This document shows, in pieces, positions 30,638 to 40,991 of a DNA stretch of 64,000 bases. A program made the translations under genes and the position numbers. The stretch comes from Phaseolus vulgaris (Eukaryota > Streptophyta > Magnoliopsida > Fabales > Fabaceae): assembly GCF_000499845.2 (NCBI RefSeq), contig NC_023749.2:16832786-16896785 (forward strand), in the 5' to 3' direction. Within the stretch, counting starts at the first letter, position 1, and each line of letters starts with the position of its first letter. Under the pieces are notes generated by a model. That model did no database searches. It was not told the DNA's origin and saw only the letters and a program-made list of their open reading frames with translations.

Positions 30638-31685
30638 AGGTTTGATGAGAATCAAATAAAGGGGGCCTTTAATAATGAAGGACAAGATCATTTGCCCTCA
30701 CACTTAAAGTTCTACTTATTAATCTTTGCAAAAGATGAGACCCAAAGCCCAAGCCCAAGCCCAAGAAGGCCAAAGCCCAAAAAGCCCAAGTCCATCTCAT
30801 GAAGGGCAAGGCCAAGTATTAAATAATAAAGAATATTGTTTAGAAAGGTGCTTAGAGGGAAACATTAGAAACCTCTATTGTTAAAGCATCTTTTAGTCTT
30901 TAGTTAGGAGTCTTAGGAGGGGGTGCGTTAGTAGATAGGTGTAGGAGTAAATAAGGAGGTGCCAAAGTGAGAGAAGAGATCACACCTTCCTCATGACTTG
31001 GATTAGGCGCCACTTTCATTTGAATAATTAGGGGGGAATTTTGAATTTGTGTAGCTTGCATTTCAGCACCTCTAGGCTATAAATTAAGCTGCTGCCCTTG
31101 TACATTTCAGATTTGAATTTAGACTAAAGAAACTATATTCATTTTTTGAGAGAGCATTGGAGAGCTTTGTGCCTTCTTCACTAGTCTTATCTTGATGGTT
31201 CCATGGTTACCTCAACTGGCGGCTTGCACACTTATCTTGGAGTCTCCATCCTCCTAGTGGCGTGATCATCCAACCATACATCCATCTCCATGAGCTTTCT
31301 CTTCTCCTTCCTTCTTCCTCTTTAATTGTTCAAGTCTTAGTTTGCTTCTCTGAAATTTCTGTTCGGTGTTCTTGCTGTTTTGTTGTTTTTGGTTCGGTCC
31401 TTTGATGTTTCTGTCCATTCATCTTGTTCCTTTGTTTTTCTAGCTCATATGTTCGGTTCATTTCAATTCTTAAGTATTATGTTCGGTGCATTTGCCTTTT
31501 CTTCAACTTTAATCGGTTCAATACTTCCATATGAGTTTGTGTTTTGGCACTAGTTTTGGTGAGTTCTTGTTCATAGAACCTTGATCCAATTCTATGATAA
31601 AGTGCCTATCTCATAACCAACTCAAGATGATTCCTAAGAATGTCAAGAATCATTCTAATTGTGCTATTGGAATCACATCAAGGTT
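30638..31685 (+). mobile_element. R3: solo LTR of the R family
   Basis: LTR 30643-31680 (1038 bp), TGATGAGAAT...GGAATCACATCA, flanked by AGGTT at 30638-30642 and 31681-31685. There are no internal sequences, so it arose by LTR-LTR recombination. It contains a GCCCAAGCCC run (30730-30790) and a TATAAATTA box near 31077. Confidence 0.92.
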
Positions 31686-31987
31686 ACTTCTTGTCATAAA
31701 AGGAATATATTCCATATCTTGGAAATTCAAGTGCCTTTGTGACTAGTCAAATCCACATGTGCTGACTATGTGTTTTTCTGGTATGAGCTAATGTGTTTCC
31801 TGTGCAAGCTTGGACCAGATTTCTCTTCTTGAAGACTAGAACCCATTGCAACCAAAGGATCAAAGAGGGTTTTTGTGCTGCTATAAAACCCTTTGCAACT
31901 GTTTTTCTACACAAAAACAACCTATTGGCACATCTCTTAGTGCATCTCATATTTTTCTCTGTTTCATTTTTTTCCCATTCTGTTATC
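31686..31987 (+). other. Sequence between R3 and the transposon-protein pseudogene
   Basis: Continuation of the sequence R3 inserted into. Small ORFs (31793-32011, 31846-32055) show no family resemblance. There is a possible CTATAAAACC TATA box near 31880, about 105 bases before the next ATG. Confidence 0.45.
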
Positions 31988-32616
31988 ATGGATTCCACTG
32001 CTCCATCATAAAAAAGGATCAAAACCAGGGCTGTAAGAACAGGAGGGCATCTTGAAGGCTAGATTTTAGGAGACAATGAGTTGATTGAAAAACATCGCTT
32101 TGAAACAAGTAGAAAAGTGATAAACAATCTAAAAGTTGTCTCCTTCAAATGGTTTTAAAGTCAAAAACTAGATGATGTGCGAAATCTTCTCAAGGAACAA
32201 CTGCTAAAGAGGTTCTTGGATATGAAAGGGAACATTTATCCTGATCTTATTCGGGTTTTCTACACCAACTTGAATTTTTTTGACAACAACCTTGTTTCTC
32301 ATGTGAAAGGTGTGGATATGGAGATTACTCATGAGGTATGGACTGCAATAACTGGTTTGAAGTATGTTGGGATGAGAATCTACAAAGGGAATATTGGTGT
32401 GGTGTAAGATTTTAACAAGATTCAGTATTATAGAAGTTGTTTAAAGAATCCTCAAGCACAAGTAAGAACTTGTTCTGTTGGAGAGTTGAAGTTAAATGAA
32501 AGGTTGTTGGCTCTCATTGTAACTTGGATTCTAACACCAAGAGGGATCAATCATTTTGTTCTCATTGAGGAAGATCTTGTCTACATATACTGCATTATGA
32601 GCAAAATCAAGATCAA
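31988..32616 (+). pseudogene. Decayed 'putative plant transposon protein' domain gene
   Basis: ATG at 31988 followed after seven codons by TAA. Beyond this, frames on the plus strand give a domain with RFLDMKGNIYPDLIRVFYTN, SHVKGVDMEITHEVWTAITG and, after further breaks, a PRG...HFVLIEEDLVYIYCI-like end and KIKINW. This layout resembles the Pfam family of plant transposon-associated proteins found near many retroelements (I believe PF20167). Function unknown even in intact members. At least three stops or shifts. It ends at the T4 junction. Confidence 0.6.
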
Positions 32617-33843
32617 TTGGATCCATATCATCAAAACCATTCTTCACCAGTTCGTCTAACTGGTACCCCAACGCCAAACAGTTGCGCAGGCTGTGGCCAA
32701 AGGCTTGGTGTTAATTCGCACCAAGTGTCTTTGCTAGGTCGTAGCCTCTTGTCGATCTTCGGTGGAGACTTCAGTCTGTCTGCCACGTTAGGGATGACAA
32801 TCAGCTCTTTAAGATCCATTCAGAAGTTGTGTCTGGTGGGGGTGCCCTCCTTTGTTTGTGCCGTAGTCTGAGGCTTTCTTGTCTCATACAGCGGCTGCTT
32901 TCTCGGGGCTTTCTTCTCTGTCATTGCCTCGTGTACCCTCATGGGCAGAGGACGACTAGTTCCCCGAGGTCGGGCAGGGCCGATGCTTCCACGCTTCTCT
33001 GTTACCTCTTCTTCCGCGACGATGTGGGCCACGACTCTGCGACGAATCTCGTTAAACGTCTTTGGGCGACACCTTATTAGAGAATGACTGAAGGGTCCTG
33101 ACAGCACCCCTCGTCTGGAGGCGTGTACCATCATGTCTTCATCTTTAGTGTGTAGCTTCACCACTAGTTCCCCGAACCTGTTGAGGAAATCTTTCAAAAG
33201 GCTCTCCCTGGTATTGCTTAACGTCGAAGAGATCGAAAGAGATAGGAGCGGGAGCCTGGTTGACGATGTACTGCTCTTTGAACAATGTTGAGAAATGATT
33301 AAATTAGGTAATGTGTCCATCAGGAAGACTGATGAACCAGTCCAACGTCGTGCTTGAGAACGTATCCATAAATAGTTTACAGTGCATGGCGTTGGTGCCT
33401 CATGAGATCATCATCTCGGTGTGGAAGCCCGTGATGTGGGCCTCTGGGTCTTCTACACCTGTGAAGGTGATTTTTGGACCCATGAAGCTGGCTGGTATCA
33501 CAGTGTCCATGATTTCTTGGGAAAAGGGCATGGGGCGAGCCCTAACTGGTATGGGCGGAGTTCGCTCATCAGTCGTACGCTCACCCATGCATTGTAAATC
33601 TCTGCGCAGTTCTTTGTTGGCTCTGTGCAGTTCCTCATTGTTTGCACGCGACGCGGCCAAATCATCCTGGAATCGGTTCTGGCTGGTTGCCTGTTCGGCT
33701 TGAACCTCAACCAGAATCCTGTCCTGGTCAGCTTTGGACGCCGCTACGGCTTGCTGGAAAGCGTGAATGGTCTCCATGAGTTGTTGCATGGAGACGCTGT
33801 CTCCTCCTTCTAGTGCAGATGCACCTTGTCTCGTATTCCTCAT
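32617..33843 (-). pseudogene. gag: T4 Gag, frameshifted
   Basis: ATG at 33843 on the minus strand. The N-terminus is heptad-rich (about residues 15-85), then PMPFSQEIMDTVIPA and FTGVEDPEAHITGFHTEMM. A stop near 33400 and frame changes follow. The next parts are the FLNRFGELVVKL block, the RPKTFNEIRRRVVAHI block, a basic region, and KELIVIPNVADRLKSPPKID near 32815-32760. It breaks off near 32617-32640, where it meets C2-side sequence. Domain order matches T6, T8 and T9 gag. Confidence 0.82.
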
Positions 33844-33893
33844 GTTGCTGGATGGCTCTCAACACGATTGTGGATGAGACCTAGTTTTATCGG

Positions 33894-33911
33894 GCCCCAC
33901 GGTGGGCGCCA
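33894..33911 (-). other. T4 primer binding site
   Basis: Minus strand TGGCGCCCACCGTGGGGC, two bases after the LTR end at 33914. Identical to T3. Confidence 0.88.
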
Positions 33912-33913
33912 AA

Positions 33914-34610
33914 TGTTCTTGCCGAAATCGGCTGCCGTTGACTTCAGAGGCAGATGATGACTCCTCCTATTTCTTGTGGTTTCTGTTCTCTCCTCAGGTG
34001 ATTGAGAGTGGCTCTGTTGAAACAGAGGGGACCTTACCTGTTGATTGCACTACGACGATCAGGTCAGTACTGGGCTAAGAAACAATAAGTATGTAAAGCA
34101 GTTTTAGTCTTAGAAACGATGTACCTTTCTAGGGTTCTTACCACCCTTTTTATAGGCTGTATTTAGGTTAACTTCCCTGTCCCACGAGGATCTTTCCTTA
34201 AGTGGAATTAGGGTTACTAGCAAGGAGTCCTATTGCGTGTTGCACAAGCTTAGCATAGCCGCCGCACAGGACTTTCCTCTTCTGGAGTGCAAGATCTTAA
34301 CAATATGGTCGCCAAGGTACCAACTCATGCACCAGCTCTACAGGACCATCTGTTCTATAGGTGCCCTAATTATTCACGTGTCATGCATGCAGTCTTTCCC
34401 TGGAAACCCTAACCCTCATGGGCCTTAGCGCCTCCAAGGGATACTTACTTGTGCTAGATCTGAACGTACTATACACACCACATGCATGATAATTCATTAT
34501 TATTTTTGGGGCCCAGTTACGTGGCCCATCAACGCGACCAAACCTCCGAGGTCCGATGACAACTTCTGATGTCGACCTTTGAAGCCGATGTCTAAGGTCT
34601 GGCCAGTACA
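33914..34610 (-). repeat. T4 5' LTR (697 bp)
   Basis: On the minus strand it starts TGTACTGGCCAGACC at 34610 and ends GGCAAGAACA at 33914. A TATAAAAAGG box lies near 34146-34157. The right flank is GAAGG. Confidence 0.85.
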
Positions 34611-35281
34611 GAAGGAGAGCAGTAATATTTTGTATTTCCTCAAGGTTGTTTCCTGTAAGAATGATATCATCCACATAAACCAACAACGCAATAATGGTTT
34701 GTCCATTATGTTTCAGAAAAAAAAATGACCAGCAGCAAAAATATCATATTTATTTGATTTTAGAAAATGGGAAAGCTTTGCATACCATTGACGTCCTGCC
34801 TGCTTGAGACCATAGATAGATCTTTGACGCCTACACACAATGCTTTTAGCATTGCCTTGAAAAGCAGGTGAGAGTTTCATGTAAACTTCCTTTTGTAAAT
34901 CACCGTGAAGGAAAAAAAATATTAACGTCTAGTTATTTTAGGGCCCAATTATTAGAAATAGCAAGATCCAATATCAGTCTGAAGGGAGTCAGTTTGGCTA
35001 CAAGGGTGAAGGTATCCAAAAAATTCAAGCCTTCTAATTGATTGTATCCCTTGGCTAAAGGTCTAGCCATGTAGTGTTCTATGGAAACATTGGAATGGTA
35101 TTTAATCTTGGAAACCCATCTATAGTCGATAGCAATTTTTCCAGGAGGAAGACTTGTGACAACACAAGTCTAATTAGCTACAAGAGCAACTGATTCATCT
35201 TTCATGGCTTGAACCTAACATGGGTGTTTCGCCGCTTCCTTATAACTTTGAGGCTCAATGTTAGAGGAAATAGACATTATA
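34611..35281 (-). pseudogene. pol: C1 reverse transcriptase, middle part
   Basis: Minus-strand copia RT: a YxEA-type start near 35275, a RWVSKIK motif near 35110, GLKQAGRQWYAKLS near 34800, and the catalytic YVDD encoded at 34677-34666, followed by a GNNLEEIQ stretch. Frameshifts and a stop separate some parts. T5 interrupts it at the upstream end and T4 at the downstream end, both with in-phase target-site duplications. Confidence 0.82.
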
Positions 35282-37192
35282 TGTTCCCGCCGGTTGACCG
35301 GGACCGTCTTTGCGCGTGGCTTGTCCTCGCGAGCTAGGGCACCTTCGTTTTGCTCCGTCTGTGAGTACCTGAAAAGAAGTGAACAAATGGGCGCCCTCAC
35401 GGCCATTTGCACTCCGACGATCAAGTCAGCTAGCGAGAAACATCAAAGGTGACGCACCTCCGTATCGGAGCACCGTAAACGAATGCTCTGAAGGTGGTCA
35501 GAAATAACTGAGTAACTAAAACTGTGTTGCCCTAATTGCCTTGTGCTCACAATGGGTGTGCAGCGAAAACAACTAGGGTTTGTGCTCTGTGTGACTCTGA
35601 GAATTAGGTTCAAACTCCCCTCCCTTCAAATGCCCCAAGGTCCCTTTTTATATGTTTAAAGCCCGTTAAAGCGCATTGAAAGCGTATAAAAATATTCCTT
35701 GGGACGTTCAAATCTTAACTGAAGTAACGCGTACATTGGCAAACATTCACTGAAACCTTTAATGAGCACGTGCGCATCGTCACGTGCCCTTCTAACTTGA
35801 TCGTTATTCTACGCAGAGGGTCGCACAGCGCCGCAACCCATCTTAGAGTTATTCCACTGTGTGAGCCCTCTTTCCTCGAAGTGCTTCTGGCGCGTGGGGT
35901 GACTTTCTGGGTGCCAACTCATGCGCCCCAATCGCTAGTCACTCGCCCTGGGGGTGTATCTACCTTTCTCTCGTATCATGCACGTGGTTCTCCCCTGGTC
36001 ATGGCCCTCTCATGGGTCGTATCTGTCCCAGGGTCTCCCAGCAGTGGCGTGGATACTTCACGAGTCAGGTTTACCCCCTACTGGTACTAGAACTTATGGC
36101 CTTGAAGCCACCTTTCTTTGTTGCTGTTCTGAGCTATCAAGGTCCAAGGCTTCCTCACGGTGTCGCCCCCTCCACGGTCTTTCCTACCCATGGGCATCGG
36201 GGGGTAACACCATCGATATCTCGGCTTGGCTATGTCTTCTCTTGGCGACGCCTTATCTTGGCGACACCTTCTTTTGGCGACTATTCCTCTTGGGCGATGT
36301 CTTTGCTTGGCGATGCCTCTCTCGGGCGATGCCTCTCTCGGGCGATGCCTCTCTCGGGCGATGCCTCTCTCGGGCGATGCCTCTCTCGGGCGATGCCTCT
36401 CTCGGGCGATGCCTCTCGGCGATGCCTCTCTCGGGCGATGCCTCTCTCGGGCGATGCCTCTCTCGGGCGATGCCTCTCTCGGGCGATGCCTCTCTCGGGC
36501 GATGCCTCTCTCGGGCGATGCCTCTCTCGGGCGATGCCTCTCTCGGGCGATGCCTCTCTCGGGCGATGCCTCTCTCGGGCGATGCCTCTCTCGGGCGATG
36601 CCTCTCTCGGGCGATGCCTCTCTCGGGCGATGCCTCTCTCGGGCGATGCCTCTCTCGGGCGATGCCTCTCTCGGGCGATGCCTCTCTCGGGCGATGCCTC
36701 TCTCGGGCGATGCCTCTCTCGGGCGATGCCTCTCTCGGGCGATGCCTCTCTCGGGCGATGCCTCTCTCGGGCGATGCCTCTCTCGGGCGATGCCTCTCTC
36801 GGGCGATGTCTCTCTCGGGCGATGCCTCTCTTGGGCGATGCCTCTCTTGGGCGATGTCTCTCTTGGGCGATGCCTCTCTTGGGCGATGCCTCTTTTGGGC
36901 GATGTCAGACCACCTGATCTTCCATTATCTAACACGTCGGTGACACACAAAGCGGCGACAACCGATTATGTATGCCGCAGAACGCCACTTCCATAAACGG
37001 CGACTATGTATACCGCAGAATGCCACTTCCATAAACGGTGACTATGTACACCGTAGGACGCCATTTCCATAAACGGCGACTATGTACACCGCAGAACGCC
37101 ACTTCCATAAACAGCGACTATGTTGACTTCTTGACCACCCACCTTTCTCTTGTCCACGTCATCACACCCGATGACCTGATCGGTACATTATA
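35277..37192 (-). mobile_element. T5: solo LTR of a Tat element with an expanded array
   Basis: LTR 35282-37187 (1906 bp), minus orientation. Starts TGTACCGATCAGGTCATCGG and ends GGTCAACCGGCGGGAACA. TTATA on both sides (35277-35281, 37188-37192). TATAAAAA at 35645-35652. It is much longer than related LTRs (1.1 kb in T8) because of the internal 16-bp array. Confidence 0.93.
36309..36905. repeat. 16-bp tandem array, about 37 units
   Basis: Almost perfect head-to-tail GCGATGCCTCTCTCGG, with one short unit near 36411-36421 and T-for-C variants toward the right end. All six frames are nearly stop-free, producing long repetitive ORFs that are not genes. Degenerate forms of the same unit (GGCGTCGCCAAGACAA) occur in the T8 and T9 LTRs and 3' regions. 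Confidence 0.97.
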
Positions 37193-37346
37193 GTATGTCT
37201 AAAATCAACAAATAAAGAATTAAAGTTTAAAAAAAGTTGGATGGGATATTGAGGACTTACATGATTACTGATGATATGAAAATCATGCAAATAAGCAGGG
37301 GCTCTTCTATTGTGGATTGGTCGTCTAGGAGGTGTAGTAGATACTG
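37193..37346 (-). pseudogene. pol: C1 integrase-RT linker
   Basis: Minus strand coding with a Pro/Arg-rich stretch (PVSTTPPRRP) and YPIQLFLNFNSL, the usual start of the copia RT region. The frame runs through the T5 target site into the RT piece at 35276. Confidence 0.65.
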
Positions 37347-38286
37347 GAATTAGTGGCCTAAACAAGAGGGGGGGCGAGGGGGGAGGTGAATTGTTTTCTT
37401 AGGATTTTCGCAAAGTTTGGAAGTAGAGTGAAAAGCTCTGAAAAATCAACCAATTGATTTTCTGTTCAACTCAATAAAATTTTTGTTTTAAGGTTCTTTT
37501 CATAAAATCAACCTGCTGTTTTAACGAAACAACTTGTTTATACCAGCAGAATATGAAACCAAGTTAAAACAGTTTATAAGAGTAGAGATAGAGAGAATCA
37601 CACAAGAGATTTATACCGGTTCACTCTTCATCAAGAGCTACATCTAGTCTTCAGCTAACCACTGAGAATTCACTATGTAATCAAACCTAGATTACAAAAC
37701 ACACACCAAGAGTGATGATATTGAACCCCTCAAGAGCACAGACCACTCCTTGGCAACTCTACAGTTTCCAGAAACACTTTTCTTAAACTACCCTATACAA
37801 GAACACAAAAAAATATTATGTTCAAGAACAAGAGAGTATAATACACCTAGATATTACAAAGTTCAAGTTCAGAAGTATAGAAAACTCAATCATATTCCAC
37901 ACACTTGAGATGATCCAAAACTTTTGAATTCTTGAAAAACATTTTTAAGCAAACTCTCTTTCTTATTCAGTTCAAAAGAATGTTAAAAACCTTTATATTA
38001 CTTCAATCAAGTGGTCCAAATTGTTAGATAAAAAACCAGAAGTAGTTTAAAACACATAACAGAATTCTGTTATGAAAACAAAGGTTGTTTTCCTAAATAA
38101 TCGATTGAAATAATTGTCCTGTTAAGGTTTTCATAAAAAAACACCAATTGTTTTATCGAAATAACCAAGTGTTTCCATTTTACAGCAAATACAAAACAAA
38201 GCAAAGCTTTTCCAAATCATTTTAAAAACCACTAAGTGTCAAACAATAGGTTGTTTCAACATTTAAACAGGTTGAAATTTCACAGC
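37347..38286 (-). repeat. C2-family copia LTR fragment
   Basis: Minus-strand counterpart of 27450-28380. It shares AACAAGAGGGGG...GGTGAATTG, the segment with ACCGGTTCACTCTTCATCAAGAGC (no longer quoted), and AACCAATTGATTT-type words. Both ends are truncated, by C1 sequence on the left and the T6 LTR on the right. Confidence 0.65.
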
Positions 38287-39071
38287 TGTATCGACTAGTC
38301 CTCGGACGTCGTTTGACCACTGGTAATGATGGGGCCACGTAAGGTGGGTCCCACGAGCGACACACGTCAGTGTCTCGCAAGGCACGTGCGCCAAGGTACC
38401 GAAGAGTGGTCAGACATCGATCACCAGGATGTCCTGATGTGTCCTCGGCAGTGTAGAGAGGTCGAACATCGATGACTCATACAACAGATTTGGGCCACAA
38501 GAGGTGGATCCCAAACAACACACCAGTTACCAGTTAGGGAGAAGCCTAGATAATGAGGGGCCCATTCATGTGGTGTGGATGACGCGCTCAGGTGTAACAC
38601 AAACAAAGAGCCACTGGATGAGATATGACCCGTAAGGGTCATGTTCCAGAGGTGAGCTGCATACATGGCACGTGAACAGCTAGGGCACTCCCAGGATGGA
38701 TGACCCCAGAGATTAGGTGCATGAGTTGGTACCCAGGTGGTCATCCCGTTAGAGGTGGCACTCTAGTAAGGAAGCCTTACGCGCTAGGTTGCCCTAAGAG
38801 TGAGTGATAGCAGCGCTAAGGCACTCCCTAGTAAACCTAATTATGGTTAGCGGAAATAGTGGAAACCCTAGAGTATATAAAGGGTATTATCAAACCGAAT
38901 AACCTTAGCCTACATTGACTTGAGCATCGGAGTGCAAACGACCTCTAGGGTGCCCCTTTGTCCTTGTGATTTCAGGTGTTTGATCGAAGAAGGGTACAAA
39001 TGAAGGTAGGAATATTTGGGCGTGTGATCGTCGTAGGCGCACGAAGATAATCGGGTCAACCGGCAGGAACA
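38287..39071 (+). repeat. T6 5' LTR (785 bp)
   Basis: Starts TGTATCGACTAGTCCTCGG and ends CAACCGGCAGGAACA. The TATA box TATATAAAG begins at 38874. The U3 differs from the other T LTRs but the last about 60 bases are alike. Confidence 0.85.
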
Positions 39072-39073
39072 TT

Positions 39074-39091
39074 TGGCGCCCACCGTGGGGC
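39074..39091 (+). other. T6 primer binding site
   Basis: TGGCGCCCACCGTGGGGC following TT after the LTR. Confidence 0.88.
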
Positions 39092-39101
39092 ATAATCTAA
39101 A

Positions 39102-40991
39102 ATGCTGTCTCATCCACAAGAACAAGAAAGATCAAGAAAGATGAGAAACATGAGGCAAGGATCCGTTGCACCGAATGGAGGCGAAAGCCTCACTCTAAAA
39201 CAGATCATGGAAACGATGCAGGCTCTCCAAGAAATGGTGGCTACATCAAGAGCATATCAAGAACCCATCCAGATTGATATGGCTACATCGTTGGTAAGGA
39301 ATGAAGAATTGCAGAGAGCCAACGAGGAATTGCGTAAGGGGTTGCGGAACCAAGGGGGGGAACATGAGATAGAAGATCAAGAAGCCATGACACCACCCAG
39401 GGATTTCCCAATGCCATTTTCGCAGGCGACCATGGACGCCGTGGTTCATCAGCTTCCCTTATGGCCATATAACGTCATTCGCGCAGCTGTCCAAGTTGTT
39501 CAGGGAGCAGTACATCGCGAATCGGGCTCCCTCACCTATCTCTTACGATCTCTTTGACGTAAGACAATATCAGGGAGAGTCCTTGAATGAATTCCTCAAC
39601 CGTTTTGGGGCACAGGTGGTGAGGTTAAACACTAAGGATGAAACAATGATGGTGCATGCATTCAGAAAGGGCATCGTTCCAGGGCCTTTCAGCGAATCAC
39701 TCATCAGAAACCGCCCCAAAACTTTCATCGAGATAAGGCGTCGAGCGGTGGCTCACATTGCTACGGAGGGAGAAGTCAATGAGAAGCGCATGTGCGTTGT
39801 TCCCACGCGCCCACGAGAACCGGGTCGACCTCAACCCCTGAGGGTACATGAGGCAGCGACAGAGAAGAGGGCCCCGGTGAAGTAGCAGCCTTACGCTACC
39901 AGGAAGCCCCAAGTTAGGGAACGCACAAGGGAGAATGTACAACCAAGGCACAACTTTGTGGTGGAATTGAAGGACCTGATCGCTGTCCCCAATATAGCAG
40001 AGAGATTGAAGGTGCCCGCTAAGTCAGACAAAAAGCTAGAGCCTAACAAGAACGCTTGGTGCGAGTTCCACCAACCATTTGGCCACCTCATACGCAACTG
40101 CTTGGCGTTTGGGCACCAGTTAGATGAGCTGGTGAAGAACGGTTTCCTGAATGACTACTTGGCGGAGTCACAGGGAGCCCTGAACTCAACTGTATCAGGG
40201 GAGGATCAGGGGCACGACATACCGTGCATGGCGAGGTCCATACTATTGCGGGGGGTTTTTCAGGAGGAGGGTGCACCGCTTCTTAGCGAAAGAAGTATGC
40301 ACGAGCAGTGATGTCGGTACAAGCGCAAGAGGCAGACGACGCCCTTGACATCGACCTTGTCTTCACCAAGGCCGACCTCCGAGATGTCGTCCCCCATGAC
40401 AATGACCCGGTGGTGATCTCAGTAGTAACCGCTGCGACGAAGGTACACCGTGTACTGGTGGATCAAGGAAGCTCGACAGACGTGATGTTCTGGACGACTT
40501 TCAACAAACTGCAGTTGTCCCCTGACCTGCTAAGGCCTTATACCGGCTTCTTGTACAGTATCGCGGGAGACCAGGTGGAGGTGCGTGGGCATTTAGAGTT
40601 GAGGACCACCTTCACAGATGACGCTGCGCCCCGCACGGAGAACATCAGGTACCTCGTCGTCAATAACATACTGCTGGGTAGACCTACGCTGAACAGGCAG
40701 AGGGCGGTGGCGTCGACAAGGCACATGAAGATGAAGCTGCCCGACTTGGGAGGAAAGGTGAATACCATCAAGTCAGATCAAAAGGAGGCTAAAAGGTGTT
40801 ATGAGAACAACCTCAAGACGAAGAGAGGGGTGTTCATGGTTACTTCCAGGGAACCAATTGAAGAAGGGGTCGCCCCATCAGAGATCGCCCGGGAGAGACG
40901 ACCCGAACCAGCAGGGGAAGTCTTGGAGAGGAAGATTGGAGGTAAGACGTTCAAGCTTGTCAATTCGCTAAGCCAAGCATCACCGGACTAG
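39102..40991 (+). pseudogene. gag-pro: T6 Gag-protease, deleted and frameshifted
   Basis: ATG at 39102. A heptad-rich N-terminus (to about 39350) is followed by DFPMPFSQATMDAV. At about 39437 some 195 bases of the Gag core are missing by comparison with T8, and the frame shifts. The frame resumes at 39496 with FREQYIANRAP, then FLNRFGAQVV and the RPKTFIEIRRRAVAHI block. TAG at 39883 follows, then ELKDLIAVPNIAERLKVP and a CEFHQPFGHLIRNC element, a frameshift near 40300, then LRDVVPHDNDPVVIS and protease with VDQGSS (40459-40476). TAG at 40989 ends it. Not functional. Confidence 0.85.

Larger units (their letters stand above)
27309..32616 (+). mobile_element. C2: Ty1/copia-related unit, gag only visible
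   Basis: Plus-strand unit with a 5' LTR, PBS and gag. No protease, integrase or RT is recognisable before the T4 gag resumes at about 32617. Downstream lie noncoding sequence, solo LTR R3 and a decayed 'putative plant transposon protein' gene. Either C2 lost pol, or it is a non-autonomous gag-only family that carries that gene. Its right end is not defined by an LTR. Confidence 0.6.
27172..34610 (-). mobile_element. T4: Tat-lineage element remnant with C2 inside
   Basis: Minus-strand element with GAAGG on both sides (27167-27171 and 34611-34615). It retains the terminal 137 bases of its 3' LTR (27172-27308), part of gag, the PBS and the 5' LTR (33914-34610). Its pol and the rest of the 3' LTR were lost, apparently together with the arrival of C2. 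C1's frame resumes in phase on both sides, so this is a simple insertion that decayed later. Confidence 0.85.
24758..37346 (-). mobile_element. C1: Ty1/copia element, shredded host of T3, R2, T4, T5
   Basis: Minus-strand copia remains in four coding pieces: 37346-37193, 35281-34611, 27171-26936 and 25570-25085, then a probable 3' LTR piece. Removing T5 and T4 with one duplication copy each restores one continuous reading frame, so these pieces belong to one element. Gag, protease and most of integrase are missing. A C2-type LTR fragment abuts it on the right at 37347. Confidence 0.85.

Noticed and set aside
36012..36996. Long repetitive ORFs (about 250-330 codons) in several frames on both strands
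   Set aside because: They are produced by the 16-bp array, whose length makes a 48-base, 16-codon cycle without stops in all frames. No domain, no start context, and the array lies inside an LTR.
37162..37365. Short minus-strand ORF as an independent gene
   Set aside because: It is the copia C1 integrase-RT linker plus a few codons of LTR at each end.
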